From positions 372,001 through 436,000 of the forward strand of contig NZ_CP047226.1 in NCBI RefSeq assembly GCF_009867135.1: a stretch of DNA of 64,000 bases, written 5' to 3'. The stretch comes from Moraxella osloensis. GTDB lineage: Bacteria > Pseudomonadota > Gammaproteobacteria > Pseudomonadales > Moraxellaceae. The translations under genes and the position numbers were made by a program. Of this stretch, positions 8,435-17,502 are shown in pieces. Each line of letters opens with the position of its first letter. Within the stretch, counting starts at the first letter, position 1. The notes below the pieces were generated by a model. It was not told the origin of the DNA and made no database searches. It saw nothing but the letters and a program-made list of their open reading frames with translations.

Positions 8435-9370
8435 ATGGATGTTCTCAGTGAAATTTTAGATAAGGTAGAGCTTACTAGCAGCTACTGGTATAGAACCTCA
8501 TTTGCGGGAGACTGGGGCATCAGCCTCCCGCAGGAAGAGAATCTAGCGAGATTTCACATCGTGACTCATGGCGAGTTTTGGTATGAGGTGCCAAAACTTA
8601 AACTTAAAGCATTGGCGGAGCAGGGCGATATTTTGATCTTTTTCAAAGGGATGGAGCACACCATGGCCAGTGCACCAAAAATCAAGGCCGAGCCTGCGGT
8701 CGAATTTAGAGCTAAAGCCAACCTCACCGAAGCTCAAGTTTTGGAATACGGTGATCAGAGCAAGCTCAAAGCCAACGTCGTTTGCGGACATTTTTGTTTT
8801 AATGGCGGACCCGATCATCCATTCTTAAATTCGCTGCCAAATGTCGTGCATATCAAGAGTGCTGATAACTCCCACTCGCCTTGGCTTGCCATGCTTTTAA
8901 GTATTATAGAGCAGGAAGCAAAATCAGGGCTTCCTGGAAGCAACACGTTAGTCAGAAAGCTGACCGAAATTATCTTCGTGCAAGCGTTAAGAATCCACAT
9001 GTACAAATCCAATAAAAATGCTGGATTCTTCAAACTGATCGAAAATCCGCAACTCAGCAAAACCTTGGAAGCTATTCATCATAGTCTCGATAAAAAATGG
9101 GGTCTTGACGATCTCGCCGGGATTGCGGGGATGTCGCGTACGAACTACAGCGTCAAATTTAAGGAGCTGTCAGGCATGACACCTCTTGATTATTTAACCT
9201 ATTGTCGGCTTGAAAAAGCAAAGCAGCTGCTTAAAGAATCCGGTAAGTCTGTTCCCGAAGTGAGTGAAGCCATTGGGTATCCGGCACATGAACACTTTCA
9301 AAAGTTGTTTAAGAAAAAAATTGGCAAAACTCCTAGCGCGTACAGAAAAGAAAATTCTGAAAAGGTGTAA
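8435..9370 (+). CDS. AraC-family regulator with cupin-type sensor domain
   Basis: 311 residues. The N-terminal half (about 10-190) is a cupin-like AraC-binding domain: RFHIVTHGEFWYEV, QGDILIFFKGMEHTM, VVCGHFCFNGG. The C-terminal AraC/XylS DNA-binding domain (about 210-305) has two helix-turn-helix motifs, including MSRTNYSVKFKELSGMTPLD and VPEVSEAIGYPAHEHFQKLF. GTAGGAGC lies just upstream of ATG 8435 and may be the ribosome-binding site. The next gene starts 2 nt after the stop, so both form one unit. Its target is unknown; the adjacent membrane protein is the obvious candidate. Confidence 0.88.
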   Translation: MDVLSEILDKVELTSSYWYRTSFAGDWGISLPQEENLARFHIVTHGEFWYEVPKLKLKALAEQGDILIFFKGMEHTMASAPKIKAEPAVEFRAKANLTEAQVLEYGDQSKLKANVVCGHFCFNGGPDHPFLNSLPNVVHIKSADNSHSPWLAMLLSIIEQEAKSGLPGSNTLVRKLTEIIFVQALRIHMYKSNKNAGFFKLIENPQLSKTLEAIHHSLDKKWGLDDLAGIAGMSRTNYSVKFKELSGMTPLDYLTYCRLEKAKQLLKESGKSVPEVSEAIGYPAHEHFQKLFKKKIGKTPSAYRKENSEKV

Positions 9371-9372
9371 AA

Positions 9373-10113
9373 ATGAATATCTATAACTCTCCTGTTACCA
9401 AAATAGCTTTCTGGGTCATCGTCGTCGGCAGTGTATTCTGTCTTCTTCTCCCTTTATTCTTACCTCTTCTTCCTCTTCACTACTTGAAGGATTATGGCGA
9501 AATAGGAGATGCTTTTGGAGGTATTTCGAACCCATTCGTACAGATACTAGGTTCAGTAGTTCTGTTTTTAGCGCTGAAAGCCCAGATTGATGCGAATAGA
9601 ATCCTTCATCAGCAAATCGAAAAAGAAAACACGAAGGAGCAACTAAGGCACGAGTTAGATCAACTTCACGAACTTTATATGTTCGTCGAAAGAAACATCA
9701 AAAATTTTAGTTACGATCAAGAAAAGACCGTTGATGGCAAGACGCAAATGATCCTTCTGTATTCTCGACGTGCGATTAAATGTTTCATTGAGGATCTAGA
9801 GAGCTTAGATGTTGATATTCACAAAGATGACGACATTTTAAGGTTCGACGGGGTTAAAGAAATTATGAGCATTTTGAACAGCGTTGACCTATATTTCGAC
9901 AAAATCAAAGACAGCGAGATTGCACCTTATCATAAGAGTTTTTATAAAACGCTTATGCAGCACGAACTTCTCTTCAGCGTTTTTCCTTATCAAGATCTCG
10001 ACAATCAAGCGTACCTAAAACAAGAGCATTGCCCAGAGTGTGGTGAATATCATGCAAATTATCCGCCACTGATTTATGACCGGTTACAGAAAATTAAAAA
10101 AAGTTTCTCCTGA
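9373..10113 (+). CDS. two-helix membrane protein, PF16872-like (putative abortive infection)
   Basis: 246 residues. Two N-terminal membrane helices (about 8-32 and 55-70) are separated by GDAFGGISNPFVQILG. That matches the G-x-x-FGG-x-x-NP pattern typical of proteins annotated as putative phage abortive infection protein. A cytoplasmic, charged, mostly helical domain follows (IDANRILHQQIEKENTKEQL), ending with a CPEC-type pair (EHCPECGEY). Co-transcribed with the AraC-like gene. The family assignment rests on this motif and topology only; a role in defence is inference. Confidence 0.6.
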   Translation: MNIYNSPVTKIAFWVIVVGSVFCLLLPLFLPLLPLHYLKDYGEIGDAFGGISNPFVQILGSVVLFLALKAQIDANRILHQQIEKENTKEQLRHELDQLHELYMFVERNIKNFSYDQEKTVDGKTQMILLYSRRAIKCFIEDLESLDVDIHKDDDILRFDGVKEIMSILNSVDLYFDKIKDSEIAPYHKSFYKTLMQHELLFSVFPYQDLDNQAYLKQEHCPECGEYHANYPPLIYDRLQKIKKSFS

Positions 10114-10404
10114 TGTATTATGGATATTTATTCGGTATCGGTCCTACCAAAAAGCTATTTGTAGTATCTCGAGTACGTGCTGTGGTGTAGTAATTCCAAT
10201 CTTAGAAAACTCAAAGCTTATTCTGAAACTATCGGAATTGTCGGTTGGGTGAGACTTAGTCGCCCCGTAAAGCCTTATCGGGGCGGCAAAGATAACTTTT
10301 TATATCACTGCTATTGATGACGTCCTTTGTTTACTAAAGTTGTAAGCCCTTATTCTTTGTTTTAGACCTTCAACCACTCCGGGCTTGTCACTAGGAGAGT
10401 CCCC
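10114..10404. other. intergenic region with a GC hairpin
   Basis: No gene seen. A hairpin at 10261-10285 (CGCCCCG / CGGGGCG with an 11-nt loop), followed by a T-rich stretch, could end the AraC/membrane-protein transcript. Confidence 0.45.
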
Positions 10405-11025
10405 TTGGCTAACCTTAGCCGTCAGATCGTATTCAGCGATTTCTTGAGTCATGCCTTGTTGGCGATGCTTGAACGGGTGATTGCCTATTTACTCGATATT
10501 ATCGGGCAGTCAGTGTCGGTAAAAAAAATAGCTGATACACTGACATCGGCAGGGACAAAGGCCAATTCCACTAGTATTGATAATTATATTGGCTTGTTAA
10601 AAGAGTCGTTTATTTTTTATGAAGCCAATCGTTATGATATTCGAGGCAAAGCACGACTAAAAACGGGAGCAAAGTATTATGTAGTAGATACAGGGTTAAG
10701 AAATACGGTATTGGGTCAAGTCGGAAATTTAGGGTCTCAGCTCGAGAATATCATCTTTATGGAATTAAAACGCCGTGGCTATGAAGTATTTGTGGGTAAA
10801 CTGGATAGTGAAGAGATTGATTTTGTGTGTTTTCGTGGTGAAGAAAAGGAATATTTTCAGGTGGCATATCAGTTACCTGTCGATAGCGACCGTGAACAGC
10901 GTAACCTCCTGCATATTACGGATAATTATAAAAAGACGATTATTACCCTAAATCGTATGGACGTGGGGGTGATTGAAGGGATTCAAGTGGTTCATGCGGT
11001 GGATTGGTTATTGGTAGATAGTTAG
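10405..11025 (+). pseudogene. C-terminal part of a DUF4143 ATPase-family protein
   Basis: 206 residues matching the C-terminal half of AAA_14/DUF4143 proteins: IADTLTSAGTKANSTSIDNY, LLKESFIFYEANRYDI, GAKYYVVDTGLRN, then LENIIFMELKRRGYEVFVGK and EEIDFVCFRG, the nuclease-like DUF4143 domain. The ATPase half is absent and the reading begins at TTG 10405 without a convincing start. Truncated gene, origin of the missing half unknown. It could still make a short protein, so I keep pseudogene as probable rather than certain. Confidence 0.7.
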
Positions 11026-11281
11026 ACAATTTGTTGAAACAACCAGTCCAACAAATCGTCTATTATTCATATTCTACAAGTGTCTAAAAAGCTGTCGTCT
11101 AAAAAACCAGCGTTTTTTGGACTGCTATGCTGCTTGACGCAAATAAATCTGTCTCCGATAAATTCAGGATGGTTCACCTAGCGTTAATGAGCAAATACGC
11201 GACTTTATAATTGATGATTAAGGTAAATTTTTTTGATATTATCGTATTTGCCGTCGACTATTTTTAATTAGATTGAAAGGT

Positions 11282-11318
11282 AAAAAACCGTTAGCATGTT
11301 CAAACACTAACGGTTTTT
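11282..11318. terminator. bidirectional rho-independent terminator
   Basis: AAAAAACCGTTAG / CTAACGGTTTTT stem with a 12-nt loop, immediately downstream of the DUF1269 gene on the minus strand. Confidence 0.8.
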
Positions 11319-11321
11319 GAT

Positions 11322-11957
11322 TTATTTATGGAGATTGAGTTTTTCACCCAATTGATGAAATTTTTGGTTTATTTCATCACGAAATGCGTCCAATTTTGAC
11401 GAATGGTCAGCTTTGCGTTGTTCACGCCATACTTGTTGCAAGTGTTTAACCGACTGGTCATGTGCTTCTTTGGCTGCGATTATTTCACTTTGTACATGAG
11501 CTACGTCAAAGCGTTGGCTATGCGTGTTATACTGCGCAAAAAAGTCGTTGAGTGGTTGCTCGTTTTGCTCTTGAACCAACGTTAAAATCGCCACTTCACC
11601 GTCTTTTAGATTTTGGGCAACGTATTCAAGTAACGATGATTGACCAAAAGACGCTGCCGCACCGACATCACTACCGAGTACCATACCCAGTGAACCGCCG
11701 ATTAACAGGCCTGCAGGTCCGCCCAATACGCCAAGCAACGCACCAAACAGACCGCCCATAACCGCCCCACCACTAATTTGTTCGCCTTGGTCTAGGCTAT
11801 CGACCGTTGTGATCACACTGTTTTCTTTTTTAATGAGTAACGCTTGCGCAATCAAGGTTTCAGCGTTGCTTTTGTAAGCTTTAAGCTCGGTAAAGGCTTT
11901 GTAGGCTTCAGTTGATACATCAAAAATAGTGACTAAAATATTTTGTTGTGCTTTCAT
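11322..11957 (-). CDS. DUF1269-type protein with glycine-rich membrane segment
   Basis: 211 residues. The N-terminal part (NILVTIFDVSTEAYKAFTEL) has the DUF1269 look. A glycine/alanine-rich hydrophobic stretch (about 62-105, GGAVMGGLFGALLGVLGG and LLIGGSLGMVLGSDVGAAAS) resembles glycine-zipper membrane segments. The C-terminal third is a charged coiled-coil. DUF1269 proteins are of unknown function, often stress related. Single gene with its own terminator downstream. An ATG at 11957 preceded by AAGGATAATA supports this start. Confidence 0.75.
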   Translation of the reverse strand: MKAQQNILVTIFDVSTEAYKAFTELKAYKSNAETLIAQALLIKKENSVITTVDSLDQGEQISGGAVMGGLFGALLGVLGGPAGLLIGGSLGMVLGSDVGAAASFGQSSLLEYVAQNLKDGEVAILTLVQEQNEQPLNDFFAQYNTHSQRFDVAHVQSEIIAAKEAHDQSVKHLQQVWREQRKADHSSKLDAFRDEINQKFHQLGEKLNLHK

Positions 11958-12146
11958 GTCTATTATCCTTATTTTTTTAATTAGTTGATTATTATTGATT
12001 TTGAAGCGCGTTAATTATCCAAACTATATATTATTTAAAGTTCTTTTAAATTTTGGATATCATAATTATAACAATTTTTTTTTGTTGAGAAATAGCTAAT
12101 TATACTTAACGGTTGAAATTTTACATAAATCATCTAATTAGTAATT

Positions 12147-12257
12147 AGACAGTAACCCCCACTGTCAGAATAGTTGTCACCCTCACCTAAACAACCCAAA
12201 TGGGGAAAAAGGAGACAACCATGGCGCAATACAGTCTAGAACGCAAACAAGCAATAT
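12147..12257 (+). mobile_element. left-end remnant of the IS3-family element
   Basis: Closely matches the left end of the element at 46139: the terminal TGTCAGAATAGTTGTCACCC word, the GGAGACAACC leader and the first transposase codons (MAQYSLERKQAI). It then stops abruptly at the MITE-like element. Confidence 0.85.
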
Positions 12258-12566
12258 TGGGGCCAGCACAGAATTCGGAGAAAATAGCACGCTAAGCATT
12301 TTATATTGAATTTAAGTTATTGATATTTGAATAATCTTTTTATTGTCTAAGAAATAGCAATTTGTTTAAAAAGCTAAAATTTCTGGTTTTATATTTTTTG
12401 AATACTGCACAAGTATTTAAACACTTTTGATTGGGTTTTATCGATTTTTAATGGTTAAAACACAATGTCTATAAAACCATCGTTTTATAGACAGTATTTT
12501 CAATCATAAAAAGACCAAACAAATTTCCTTAGCGTGCTATTTTCTCCGAATTCTGTGCTGACCCCA
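12258..12566. mobile_element. 309-bp MITE-like element with 39-bp inverted ends
   Basis: Left end 12258-12296 and right end 12528-12566 are inverted copies with one mismatch, beginning TGGGG(C/T)CAGCACAG and including GAATTCGGAGAAAATAGCAC. The 230-bp interior is AT-rich, lacks a gene and contains a perfect 12-bp-arm hairpin at 12466-12493 (TGTCTATAAAAC / GTTTTATAGACA). A diverged copy of the same end occurs alone at 45241. Non-autonomous element; target duplication not clear. Confidence 0.8.
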
Positions 12567-12694
12567 ATTTAGATGCCATTACAGCCTCCTCGAAAAAAAT
12601 ATTGAATAAATCAACAAAATAAATTACTGACTGGATAATTATTTAATGATATAATCTTGGCAAATACGTTGATAAAAGTCAAGATGGTAATTAA

Positions 12695-13339
12695 ATGATG
12701 AAACAGTGAGCTACCACAGAGTTTGAAAAAACCCAGCGTCGTGAAAAATTATTAGATGCTGCGATCGAAATTTTTTTTCAAAAAGGATTTCATGCGACAC
12801 GTTTAGAAGATATTGCTAAACAGGCGGGTTTGTCGAAAGGTATCTTATATCTGTATTTTGAGAATAAAGAAGCCATATTTTTAGCATTAATCGAACGATT
12901 GGCATTAGGTAATGTTCAAAAGCTCACTCAACTTTTAAATAATTTTGATAAGACAGAACAATCGATTGAAAAAATCTTTAAAGGTTTTTTTGATGAAATA
13001 ACCTACATACTAGTCGATACCCAATTACCTAAATTAATTAAAATTATGATAGGTGATAGTCAAAATTTTCCTATCATTGTCGAACATTATAAGCAAAATG
13101 TCATAAATGTCGCCTTGTCTCAATTGGCATTATTTTTGGAAAAAGCCCATCAAAAGAAATTACTCAATGTGCCTGAGCCAATGCTCACTGCGCAACTTAT
13201 TATAGCACCCTTTATTTTAAGCGTATTAATGCAAGTATTGTTTTTCGGTGAAGATAAACAAGCAGATAGAGCAAGAATTCAAGCCTTATTGCAGGTCCAC
13301 CAAAAGATATTAATGAATTATCTGACAGCGACTCAATAA
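12695..13339 (+). pseudogene. TetR-family repressor with stop at codon 5
   Basis: From ATG 12695 the frame reads MMKQ, then TGA (12707-12709), then a complete TetR protein: FEKTQRREKLLDAAIEIFFQ, GFHATRLEDIAKQAGLSKG, LYLYFENKEAIF (helix-turn-helix), and a helical ligand domain to 13339. Between the TGA and TTG 12830 there is no ATG/GTG/TTG in frame. Re-initiation at that TTG would lose most of the DNA-binding domain. It lies 5' of the HlyD-ABC operon in the same direction, the usual place for its repressor. Either a null allele or a sequencing error at one base. Confidence 0.75.
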
Positions 13340-13484
13340 AGCCGATGCCATTGATAAAAATTTAGCAAGCTAAATATAACGGTTTAGGGCATTTTATTAT
13401 TTTTTAAGGCAAGTTTACTTTTCACGACTTGTGGCTATCAGTACCTTTTAAAATCCTACGATGATTAAGGAGCTTGGTCTCTCG

Positions 13485-14477
13485 ATGCAAAAATTTCTCT
13501 ATACCGCTGCACTGACGATAATGGCTTTCTCTTTGATAGGCTGTGAGCAAATTAGTCATGTTTTTGATACCAAAAAAATTTCAGCGACACATAGCACTGT
13601 TGGCTATATCGAAGGCGATTATCGCTATTTAGTTGCTCCTCGCAGTGGGTGGTTAAAGTCTGTTACCGTCAATCTTGGTGATACCCTCCATCGTGGACAA
13701 TTGGCATTTAACTATCGCAGTGATGCTGAACAATTTGCCGTCAATCAAGCTGATGCCCAATTGCAATCACAAATTGCTCAAAGTCAAAATCTCACTACCG
13801 GTGCCAGACCTGAAGAAATCGCCAGTCTACAAGCTCAGCTTAAATCTGCGCAAGCTCAATTATTGCTTGCTAAACAAACGCTTCAAAGGTTTCAGATGCT
13901 CCAACGGTCAGGGGCAGTGGCACAAGTCCAAGTGGATGAAATGGTGGCTCAAGTTAAAACAGCACAAGCATCCGTTGATAGTATTCAAGCACAAATTCGG
14001 GCAGCTAATTTACCCGCTAGAAAGCAGACACTGACAGCATCGATCGCTACCAGTAAAGCGGCTAAAGCGGCGTTAGAAAAAGCCCAATATGATTTAAGTC
14101 AACTGAATGTAAATAGTGAGTTAGCGGGCGAAGTTAGCCAAGTTTATTATCATACGGGCGAATATGTAACCCAAGGTCAGCCGATTGTGCAAATTTTGCC
14201 CCATGCCAATCGCAAAGTTATCTTTTATATACCCCAAGATAAATTATCAACGCTTAGAGTTGGGCAGGTAGTGAATTTACAAGGCATAGGAAGTCAGCAA
14301 TCCTTGTCAAACGCTAGCATTCGCTATATAAGTCCACAAGCGAGTTATACCCCTCCTGTTATCTACAGCAATGAAAACGCTGACAAACTCACTTTTCGAG
14401 TGGAAGGGGTACTTAATTCCACAGGAAATACGCCCAATTTGCAAGTTGGTCAGCCTGTCCAAGTCATGTTTGAATAA
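13485..14477 (+). CDS. HlyD/EmrA-type periplasmic adaptor lipoprotein
   Basis: About 330 residues. An N-terminal signal with lipobox (FSLIGC, Cys at about 20) predicts an inner-membrane-anchored lipoprotein. Two lipoyl halves (VAPRSGWLKSVTVNLGDTLH and ELAGEVSQVYYHTGEYVTQG) flank a long alpha-helical hairpin rich in Gln/Ala (about 70-185). A beta-barrel follows (VIFYIPQDKLSTLRVGQVV). It matches the YbhG/YhiI adaptors that couple ABC-2 exporters to an outer-membrane channel. The frame opens at 13461, but ATG 13485 begins the signal peptide. It is followed 2 nt later by the ABC ATPase gene. Confidence 0.88.
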   Translation: MQKFLYTAALTIMAFSLIGCEQISHVFDTKKISATHSTVGYIEGDYRYLVAPRSGWLKSVTVNLGDTLHRGQLAFNYRSDAEQFAVNQADAQLQSQIAQSQNLTTGARPEEIASLQAQLKSAQAQLLLAKQTLQRFQMLQRSGAVAQVQVDEMVAQVKTAQASVDSIQAQIRAANLPARKQTLTASIATSKAAKAALEKAQYDLSQLNVNSELAGEVSQVYYHTGEYVTQGQPIVQILPHANRKVIFYIPQDKLSTLRVGQVVNLQGIGSQQSLSNASIRYISPQASYTPPVIYSNENADKLTFRVEGVLNSTGNTPNLQVGQPVQVMFE

Positions 14478-14479
14478 AA

Positions 14480-15550
14480 ATGAACGATATAAATCTTATG
14501 CCATCTTCTACCTATTCGACTTCTAGCAATAATACGCAGTCTCTGTCAACTATTAATCATCCACAGGCGTTAGCGATTGATGTCAAAAATTTATGCAAGA
14601 AGTTTGGTGACAAAGTTGCTGTAGAGAATGTATCAATTGCACAGCCTATAGGGTCAGTATGGGGATTTTTAGGACCTAATGGTTCGGGTAAAACCACGAC
14701 AATTCGTATGCTATGTGGATTATTAGAACCAACCTCAGGAGAAGGGAGCTGTCTAGGTTTTGACGTGGTCAAGCAATCTCGTGAAATCAAAAACTTAACA
14801 GGCTATATGACCCAGAAATTTAGTTTTTGGGAAGATTTAACGATTAAAGAGAATTTGGATTTTGTGGCAAGGTTGTATGAAATGCCTAATCGCAGAAAAA
14901 TTGTAGAAAAAACCTTAATTGATCTAGGATTGGAAAAACGCCAGCATCAACTGGCAGGTAGTTTATCAGGTGGTTGGAAGCAGAGGCTGGCATTGGCAGC
15001 AGTAACCATGCATGAGCCCAAGCTGTTATTACTCGATGAGCCTACTGCAGGCGTTGATCCACAAGCTCGGCGTGACTTTTGGCAGCAAATCCATCGTTTA
15101 AGTGAACAAGGACTGACAGTATTGGTATCGACCCATTATATGGATGAGGCAGAACGCTGCGACCATATTGTATATTTGGCATATGGTAAGCTAATTACTC
15201 AAGGTACCGTCAATGAGATTATTCAACAATCGGGTCTGATTTCATTTGAAACCACGAACAATTACACACCCGAAGTGCAGTCAACCCAGCCTGAAAGTCC
15301 TACAGAAAATACTATTCGAAGTTTGCTATCAGACATTCAAGCACTGCCTAGTATCGAAGAAGCTAGTTTCTATGCCGATAAAATCAAAGTCAGTGGGCAT
15401 GATAGGCACGCCATGGAACAAGACTTTGTCATATTCAATCAAACCTTGCAATCAAGAGGGCAATCTGTCATTCATTGGCAAACAGTGACCCCAACACTTG
15501 AGGATGCGTTTATTGCGTTAGAAAAGCAAACGGGTGGGGATAGTCGCTAA
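14480..15550 (+). CDS. ABC transporter ATP-binding protein (YbhF-like)
   Basis: 356 residues with one nucleotide-binding domain: Walker A GPNGSGKTT (about 65-73), Q-loop in GYMTQKFSFWED, signature LSGGWKQR, Walker B LLLLDEPTAG, and H-loop STHYMDEAERC. It belongs to the ABC-2 exporter ATPases of the YbhF/CcmA group, energising export of drugs or other hydrophobic compounds. A non-conserved N-terminal extension of about 30 Ser/Thr/Asn-rich residues and a C-terminal tail (about 255-356) are present. The stop overlaps the permease start (TAATG), so they are translationally coupled. Confidence 0.9.
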   Translation: MNDINLMPSSTYSTSSNNTQSLSTINHPQALAIDVKNLCKKFGDKVAVENVSIAQPIGSVWGFLGPNGSGKTTTIRMLCGLLEPTSGEGSCLGFDVVKQSREIKNLTGYMTQKFSFWEDLTIKENLDFVARLYEMPNRRKIVEKTLIDLGLEKRQHQLAGSLSGGWKQRLALAAVTMHEPKLLLLDEPTAGVDPQARRDFWQQIHRLSEQGLTVLVSTHYMDEAERCDHIVYLAYGKLITQGTVNEIIQQSGLISFETTNNYTPEVQSTQPESPTENTIRSLLSDIQALPSIEEASFYADKIKVSGHDRHAMEQDFVIFNQTLQSRGQSVIHWQTVTPTLEDAFIALEKQTGGDSR

Positions 15551-16731
15551 TGGCTCATTATACCCATAGCTCGCACAGATTGTCATTTAGTCGTATTCAA
15601 GCCATTTTAATCAAAGAATTGATTCAAATGAAGCGGGATAGGCTTACCTTTGCTATGCTGTTAATGATACCTATCATGCAACTTATACTATTCGGATTCG
15701 TCATTAACAACCATCCCAAGCACCTACCAACCGCTATTTATTTACAGGAAAATACTGAAATCACCCGTAGTATTATTAGCAATATGGCTCAGTCGGATTA
15801 CTTTGATGTCGTCGCTGATGTAAATACTTTAAATGCTTATCGAGGCACTGCCCCATTACAAGACACTAGCAGCTTATTACAATCAGGAAAAGTGAACTTT
15901 GTTTTAACCATTCCATCAGGATTTAGCAAGGCTTGGGTGAGAGGCGAAAAACCGAGCTTATTATTAGAAGCCGATGCGACTGATCCTGCAGCAGCAGCAA
16001 TGGCAGTGGCTCAAATTAGTCCGATTGTAGAGCGAACATTAGCAGATATTCAAACAGGTTCGTTAAACTACTTAAAATCCAAACCTAGTTCTATCAATGT
16101 GGTGGTGCATAATAAATATAACCCAGAAGGCATCAGTCAATTTAACATTGTGCCAGGATTGCTGGGAGTGATTTTGACGATGACGATGGTCATGATTACT
16201 AGCATCGCCATGACTCGTGAGGCGGAGCGAGGCACGATGGAAAATTTACTGGCAATGCCCAGTAAACCACTGGAAGTAATGATTGGTAAAATCACACCCT
16301 ATGTGCTGATGGGTCTAGTGCAAACTATCATTATTTTACTCGCAAGTGATATGTTATTTCATGTGCCATTTGTTGGTTCTGGCTCTTCATTTGCACTGGG
16401 CGTAGGGTTGTTTATATTAACGAATTTAGCGATAGGTTTTACTTTTAGTACAATTGCAAAATCACAAATGCAAGCAATGCAGCTCACTTTCTTTTTCTTT
16501 TTACCTTCGATGCTATTGTCTGGTTTTATGTTTCCGTTTCAAGGTATGCCTAGATGGGCTCAATATATAGGGGAGATCCTACCTTTGACCCACTTTCTAC
16601 GCATTGTTCGGGGTATTATGCTAAAAGGTACCACCTTAAATTTATTAGCGAATGAGTTTTTTGCATTGGTTGCGATACTCATAATTGTTGGTACAGTTGC
16701 AATGTTAAGATATCGTCAAACGTTGGATTGA
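15550..16731 (+). CDS. ABC-2 type permease (YbhR/YhhJ-like)
   Basis: 393 residues. One N-terminal membrane helix (about 35-55, AMLLMIPIMQLILFGFVIN) is followed by a large periplasmic region (about 55-215) and five C-terminal helices, with the ABC-2 signature region TREAERGTMENLLAMPSKPL. A second permease (YbhS type) is not present, so the transporter is probably a homodimer. Completes the adaptor-ATPase-permease exporter operon. The last bases abut IS3 debris, so any downstream gene or terminator has been lost. Confidence 0.9.
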   Translation: MAHYTHSSHRLSFSRIQAILIKELIQMKRDRLTFAMLLMIPIMQLILFGFVINNHPKHLPTAIYLQENTEITRSIISNMAQSDYFDVVADVNTLNAYRGTAPLQDTSSLLQSGKVNFVLTIPSGFSKAWVRGEKPSLLLEADATDPAAAAMAVAQISPIVERTLADIQTGSLNYLKSKPSSINVVVHNKYNPEGISQFNIVPGLLGVILTMTMVMITSIAMTREAERGTMENLLAMPSKPLEVMIGKITPYVLMGLVQTIIILLASDMLFHVPFVGSGSSFALGVGLFILTNLAIGFTFSTIAKSQMQAMQLTFFFFLPSMLLSGFMFPFQGMPRWAQYIGEILPLTHFLRIVRGIMLKGTTLNLLANEFFALVAILIIVGTVAMLRYRQTLD

Positions 16732-17398
16732 TATTTCACATGGGGCTTACCATGAACGACCCTATGATTCACTAAATGATATGACACCTGCTGAGTTTAA
16801 ACAGGTGGCTTAATGTTTCTACTTTGATGTTGTTTTAAGTTTGGGGTATTCACACTATGCTCGAGTATCAATAGCCAAGTACGCCTTTATGCAAGAGAAT
16901 CGATTGAAATACTGCATACAACGTATGGCGACCGTATTTGAAGTCAGCCTATCAGGCTACTATGACTGGCTAAAGCGAGGCATGAGCAAGCGAAAACAGC
17001 ACCACAATCGCTGTGAGCTAATGGTCAAATCCGCTCATATGGATACACAGCAAAACCGGCTGCCTTTCGAATGATTTCGTTGGCTTGTTTAAGCTCCTTA
17101 ATCTCTCTTTCAAGCTCTGCAATGCGAGTGGCTTGGCTTTGAGTAGTGACGATAACAGGATTTTGCTGGTCTAGGTGCTTTTTATGCCATGAGCGTAGAG
17201 TTTCGGGCGTGCAGCCCTTGCGCAGCATGCTGCTCAGGTGCTATGGCTTGGATGGACGCCCACAGTGAGGGATAATCTTTTTGTGATTCAATCAGTAATT
17301 CGACGGCTCGTGTCTTAACTTCTGCCCTGTATTGTTTGCTTTTCATAAGGGTATTGTCTCAGAGTTTTAGGTCTCCGACAATCCCGGGACGGTTCAGT
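16732..17398. mobile_element. graveyard of IS3-type transposase fragments
   Basis: Three pieces. At 16738-16814 (+) there is an IS3/IS481-like C-terminus (YHERPYDSLNDMTPAEFKQV). At about 16860-17040 (+) there is an orfB N-terminus (KYAFMQENRLKYCIQRMATV, VSLSGYYDWLKRGMS). At 17041-17345 (-) there is an orfA in two frames (MKSKQYRAEVKTRAVELLIE, then GCTPETLRSWHKKHLDQQ and KQANEIIRKAAGFAV). The last two meet tail to tail, so a rearrangement has occurred at about 17040. An IS-end-like stretch lies at 17352-17398. Nothing intact. Confidence 0.8.
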
Positions 17399-17502
17399 CT
17401 TTAAGTGACATATATATCCTCGCTAAAGAGCGAACCGAATCGTCTTATCATAAGACATATAAACCAAATACGTCAGTGATAAAGTGTGTTAATTTGTGCT
17501 TT

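Noticed and set aside
4562..11025. The AAA N-terminal piece at 4.6 kb and the DUF4143 C-terminal piece at 10.4 kb as one gene split by insertions
   Set aside because: Too much middle sequence is missing and no junction can be read across; they may come from different paralogues.
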